NCBI GenBank assembly: GCA_900752115.1 | Contig: CAADUC010000081.1 | Location: forward strand, 1-16,123 | From: Clostridia bacterium | GTDB lineage: Bacteria; Bacillota; Clostridia; Oscillospirales; Acutalibacteraceae | Direction: 5' to 3' | DNA: 16,123 bases | Shown: positions 13,429-16,123 of the stretch, one piece after another | How the letters are laid out: every line of letters starts with the position of its first letter | How positions within the stretch are numbered: the stretch's first letter is position 1 | The notes under the pieces: generated by a model | Databases searched by the model: none | The model's input: the letters and a program-made list of their open reading frames with translations, nothing else | Told to the model about the DNA's origin: nothing | Made by a program: the position numbers and the translations under genes

Positions 13429-14505
13429 ATGAAAATGACCTTCCGCTGGTACGGGGAAACCAGCGATTCCGTGACCCTGACGCAGATCCGCCAGATTCCC
13501 GGCATGACGGGAATCATGGGCTTTCTCGACTATAAAGCCGCAGGAGAAGTGTGGACAACGGAAGAAATCTCCCGTTACGTCTCCTTCGTGCAGTCCCACG
13601 GTCTTGCGTGCGAGGTGATTGAGAGCGTCAACGTCCACGAGGACATCAAGCTCGGTCTTCCGTCCCGCGACCAGTACATTGAAGCCTACAAAACCACCAT
13701 CCGAAACCTTGCCCAATACGGTATAAAGGTTATCGTCTACAATTTCATGCCCGTACTGGACTGGCTGCGTACCGATCTGGCGCGCCTGATCCCGGAGGAC
13801 GGCTCCAACAGCCTGTACTTCGACGAAGAGGAACTCGGCAGCATGACGCCTCTGGAAATCGTGCGGAGAACGGCAGAGGGCTCCAACGGTTTTTCCCTGC
13901 CCGGTTGGGAACCGGAACGTCTCGCGGAGCTCGAGCACACGCTGAAGCTGTACGAAAGCGTCAACGCGGAAAAGCTGCTCGAAAACTACGGGTATTTTCT
14001 GCGGGAAATCATCCCGGTGTGCGAGGAAGTGGGCGTCCGGATGGCCTGCCATCCGGACGACCCGGCCTGGCCGATCTTCGGTCTGCCCCGCATCGCGCAC
14101 ACAAAAGAAGGGCTTGACAAGATCGTCTCTCTGTACGACAGTCCGGCGAACGCCCTGTGCGTATGCACCGGCTCGCTCGGCAGCAACGTGGAAAACGATG
14201 TTCCCGCCATTCTGCGGTATTTCGGCGAAAAAGGACGTGTCGCGGCCGTCCATGTACGCAACATCAAGCATCTCGGCGCTCCCCGCCGCTTCCGTGAGAG
14301 CGCGCACCTTTCGAGCGAGGGAGACCTCGACATGTACGCCATCATGAAAACCATTCACGACGTTTGTCCCGACGTTTACATCCGCCCGGATCATGGCCGG
14401 ATGATTTGGGGCGAAACGGGCCGGCCCGGCTACGGTCTTTACGACCGCGCTCTGGGGGCCTGTTATCTCAATGGTCTCTGGGAAGCCATTGAAAAAAGCT
14501 GCTGA
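13429..14505 (+). CDS. uxuA: Mannonate dehydratase
   Basis: A 358-aa UxuA. It converts D-mannonate to 2-keto-3-deoxy-D-gluconate in the Ashwell route for glucuronate breakdown. The fold is a TIM barrel binding a divalent metal. Likely ligands are visible and keep the family spacing: His208 in [10 protein letters not shown], Cys246 in CVCTGS, His275 in AVHVRNIKH and Asp321 in [11 protein letters not shown]. The opening FRWYG and [12 protein letters not shown] are typical. Length fits the shorter Gram-positive form rather than the roughly 394-aa enterobacterial one. It starts 21 nt after the second oxidoreductase with a modest GCAGGGA ribosome binding site, and is followed 15 nt later by uxuB. 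Confidence 0.96.
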   Translation: MKMTFRWYGETSDSVTLTQIRQIPGMTGIMGFLDYKAAGEVWTTEEISRYVSFVQSHGLACEVIESVNVHEDIKLGLPSRDQYIEAYKTTIRNLAQYGIKVIVYNFMPVLDWLRTDLARLIPEDGSNSLYFDEEELGSMTPLEIVRRTAEGSNGFSLPGWEPERLAELEHTLKLYESVNAEKLLENYGYFLREIIPVCEEVGVRMACHPDDPAWPIFGLPRIAHTKEGLDKIVSLYDSPANALCVCTGSLGSNVENDVPAILRYFGEKGRVAAVHVRNIKHLGAPRRFRESAHLSSEGDLDMYAIMKTIHDVCPDVYIRPDHGRMIWGETGRPGYGLYDRALGACYLNGLWEAIEKSC

Positions 14506-14520
14506 ACGGAGGGAATATCA

Positions 14521-16123
14521 ATGCTTACACTCAATGCCGCTTCTATACAGAACGAACCGGAGCGCTGGGAGGCGGCCGGAGTCCGGCTGCCGTCCTTTGA
14601 CCGGGCCGCGATGAAAACCTTTACAAAAACCTCCCCCGCCTGGCTGCATTTCGGCGCGGGGAATATTTTCCGCGGATTTATCGCCGCTCTGCAGCAGCGA
14701 CTGCTCGACCGTGGTCTGAGCCGTTCGGGAATCGTCGCGGCGGAAACCTTTGATTTTGGTATTCTGGACGCCGTTTACCGTCCCTTTGACGACCTGACTC
14801 TGATGGTCACACTCCACGCGGACGGCGCAACCAGCCGGGAAATCATTGCAAGCGTCGCCGAGGCTGTACGGGCGGACACCTCTGTGCCGGAAGACCTTGC
14901 GCGCCTGCGGGAAGTTGCAGAAAATCCCTCCCTGCAGCTCATCAGCTTTACCATCACGGAGAAGGGCTACGCTCTGTATGGTTCGGACGGCGCTCTTCTT
15001 CCTGCTGCGGCACAGGACGCCGCGCAGGGACCCGATCACGTCCGCCACGCAATGGGTGTAACAGCCTCCCTGCTCTACCGCCGCTGGCAGGCGGGCGGCT
15101 TTCCGGTTGCCGTCGTCAGCATGGACAATTGCAGCCGGAACGGAGAAAAGCTCCGCTCCGCCGTGCTTGCCATGGCCAATCTTTGGCAGAAAAACGGATT
15201 GGTGGAGGAATCGTTCTGCTCCTGGCTCGAGGATGAGAACCGCGTTTCGTTCCCGTGGAGCATGATAGACAAAATCACTCCCCGTCCCGATCCCACTGTG
15301 ATGGAATCCCTGCAGGAAGCTGGGATCGACGGTATGGAGCCTGTGGTAACCGAGCGGGGAACATACATTGCGCCGTTCGTCAACGGCGAAGAAGCGCAGT
15401 ATCTGGTCATTGAGGACAGGTTCCCCAACGGCCGTCCCCCGCTGGAGGAGGCGGGCGTCTATCTCACCGATCGGGAAACCGTGGAAAAATCAGAGCGCAT
15501 GAAGGTAACCGCTTGTCTCAACCCGCTCCACACGTCGATGAGTCTTTACGGCTGCCTGCTCGGCCACACCCGGATTTGCGAGGAAATGCGCGACCCGGAA
15601 ATCACCGCTCTCATCCGCCGTCTGGGGTACCGCGAGGGACTTCCCGTAGTTGCCGATCCCATCATCCTGCGGCCAAAGGATTTTCTCGATGAGGTAATCG
15701 AAAAGCGTCTTCCAAACCCGTTCCTGCCGGACACGCCGCAGCGCATTGCCACGGATACCTCGCAAAAAATTCCGATCCGGTTCGGAGAAACCATCAAGAG
15801 CTACCGCGAACGCGGGTTGGACATGGAACATCTGACCGCCGTTTGCCTGACCGTCGCAGGCTGGCTGCGCTATCTGCTCGCGGTGGATGACGAGGGCAAA
15901 CCCTTTTCTCCGAGCAGCGATCCTCGTCTTTCAGAGCTGCAGGACAAGCTGCACGAGATTCGTTTTGGCGAGCCTCAGTCCGTTTGCGGCCGCCTTTCCC
16001 CGATCCTTTCCGACGAATCGCTGTTCGGCCTGAACCTGTGCGAAACACCGCTTGCTGCCCGGATCGAAGGAATGCTGATGGAGGAGCTCGCGGGACCGGG
16101 AGCGGTTCGCGCAGCGCTGCGCA
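14521..16123 (+). CDS. uxuB: Fructuronate reductase / mannitol dehydrogenase family (partial)
   Basis: An open frame of 534 codons that runs off the right edge without a stop; it is probably nearly complete, since relatives are about 480-540 aa. It belongs to the polyol long-chain dehydrogenase family. Landmarks are the nucleotide site LHFGAGNIFRGF (about 42-53), the conserved MDNCSRNG (201-208), FPWSMIDKITP with Lys251, and KVTACLNPLHTS with Lys328, Asn334 and His337 as candidate catalytic residues. Next to uxuA the natural role is NADH-dependent interconversion of D-fructuronate and D-mannonate; tagaturonate reductase or another polyol dehydrogenase would be the alternative. The start is clear: GGAGGG lies 7 nt before the ATG. 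It is the fourth gene of the operon. Confidence 0.9.
   Translation, partial: MLTLNAASIQNEPERWEAAGVRLPSFDRAAMKTFTKTSPAWLHFGAGNIFRGFIAALQQRLLDRGLSRSGIVAAETFDFGILDAVYRPFDDLTLMVTLHADGATSREIIASVAEAVRADTSVPEDLARLREVAENPSLQLISFTITEKGYALYGSDGALLPAAAQDAAQGPDHVRHAMGVTASLLYRRWQAGGFPVAVVSMDNCSRNGEKLRSAVLAMANLWQKNGLVEESFCSWLEDENRVSFPWSMIDKITPRPDPTVMESLQEAGIDGMEPVVTERGTYIAPFVNGEEAQYLVIEDRFPNGRPPLEEAGVYLTDRETVEKSERMKVTACLNPLHTSMSLYGCLLGHTRICEEMRDPEITALIRRLGYREGLPVVADPIILRPKDFLDEVIEKRLPNPFLPDTPQRIATDTSQKIPIRFGETIKSYRERGLDMEHLTAVCLTVAGWLRYLLAVDDEGKPFSPSSDPRLSELQDKLHEIRFGEPQSVCGRLSPILSDESLFGLNLCETPLAARIEGMLMEELAGPGAVRAALR

Noticed and set aside
12601..14394. Very long minus-strand open frame (597 codons) antisense to the second oxidoreductase and uxuA
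   Set aside because: It lies opposite two clearly real genes with full family motifs. Its protein shows no recognisable domain and it has no ribosome binding site. It is a by-product of GC-rich codon usage.
1..16123. CRISPR array, tRNA genes, insertion sequences, toxin-antitoxin or phage modules
   Set aside because: No regularly spaced long repeats, no cloverleaf-like sequences, and no transposase, integrase or toxin patterns were seen on either strand.

Overview
The window looks like a chromosomal segment of an anaerobic, spore-forming Firmicute. It probably belongs to Clostridia, with an Oscillospiraceae/Ruminococcaceae-like feel. Support comes from a T-box riboswitch, a SpoIVB sporulation protease, an EFR1-type flavodoxin/ferredoxin, strong AAGGAGG ribosome binding sites, moderately GC-rich coding DNA with AT-rich promoters, and a gut-type hexuronate operon. 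No rRNA, tRNA, CRISPR array, insertion sequence or phage gene was recognised.

Layout. (1) 1-1918, minus strand: a T-box leader whose regulated gene lies off the left edge (specifier tentatively GUC, so perhaps valS); a small LURP-one/tubby-like protein; and an unrecognised protein of about 178 aa whose promoter carries three 11-bp-spaced TTTAC repeats of the kind bound by OmpR/PhoP-type regulators. (2) 2086-5652, plus strand: a membrane-anchored DUF3810 protein with an HELSH metal site, an MFS permease and a DeoR-family regulator. (3) 5653-7076: a gene-poor stretch with a strong UUCG-loop terminator, then an AT-rich promoter and long leader driving a glycerophosphodiester phosphodiesterase. 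(4) 7122-9354: a bidirectional terminator, a minus-strand EFR1 family ferredoxin, and a divergent alpha/beta hydrolase broken by one extra base in a C5 run. (5) 9355-10910: a SpoIVB peptidase with intact catalytic residues and its own terminator, but without its usual spo0A neighbour. (6) 11122 to the right edge: a tightly packed operon of two Gfo/Idh/MocA oxidoreductases, mannonate dehydratase (uxuA) and a mannitol-dehydrogenase-family fructuronate reductase (uxuB, cut by the edge).

How the genes work together. The clearest pathway is hexuronate catabolism. UxuB interconverts fructuronate and mannonate, and UxuA dehydrates mannonate to 2-keto-3-deoxygluconate. The two leading oxidoreductases presumably process a glycoside or modified sugar upstream of these steps; neither uronate isomerase nor a glycoside hydrolase is visible in the window. 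The DeoR regulator, flanked by a permease and a phosphodiesterase, may govern sugar-phosphate or glycerol-phosphate use, but a terminator separates it from the phosphodiesterase.

Most of the window is ordinary housekeeping and carbohydrate content. The points most worth following up are the PhoP-like repeat promoter, the frameshifted hydrolase, the oxidoreductase pair heading the uronate operon, and the unusual location of spoIVB. I did not find a clearly new defence or mobile system.
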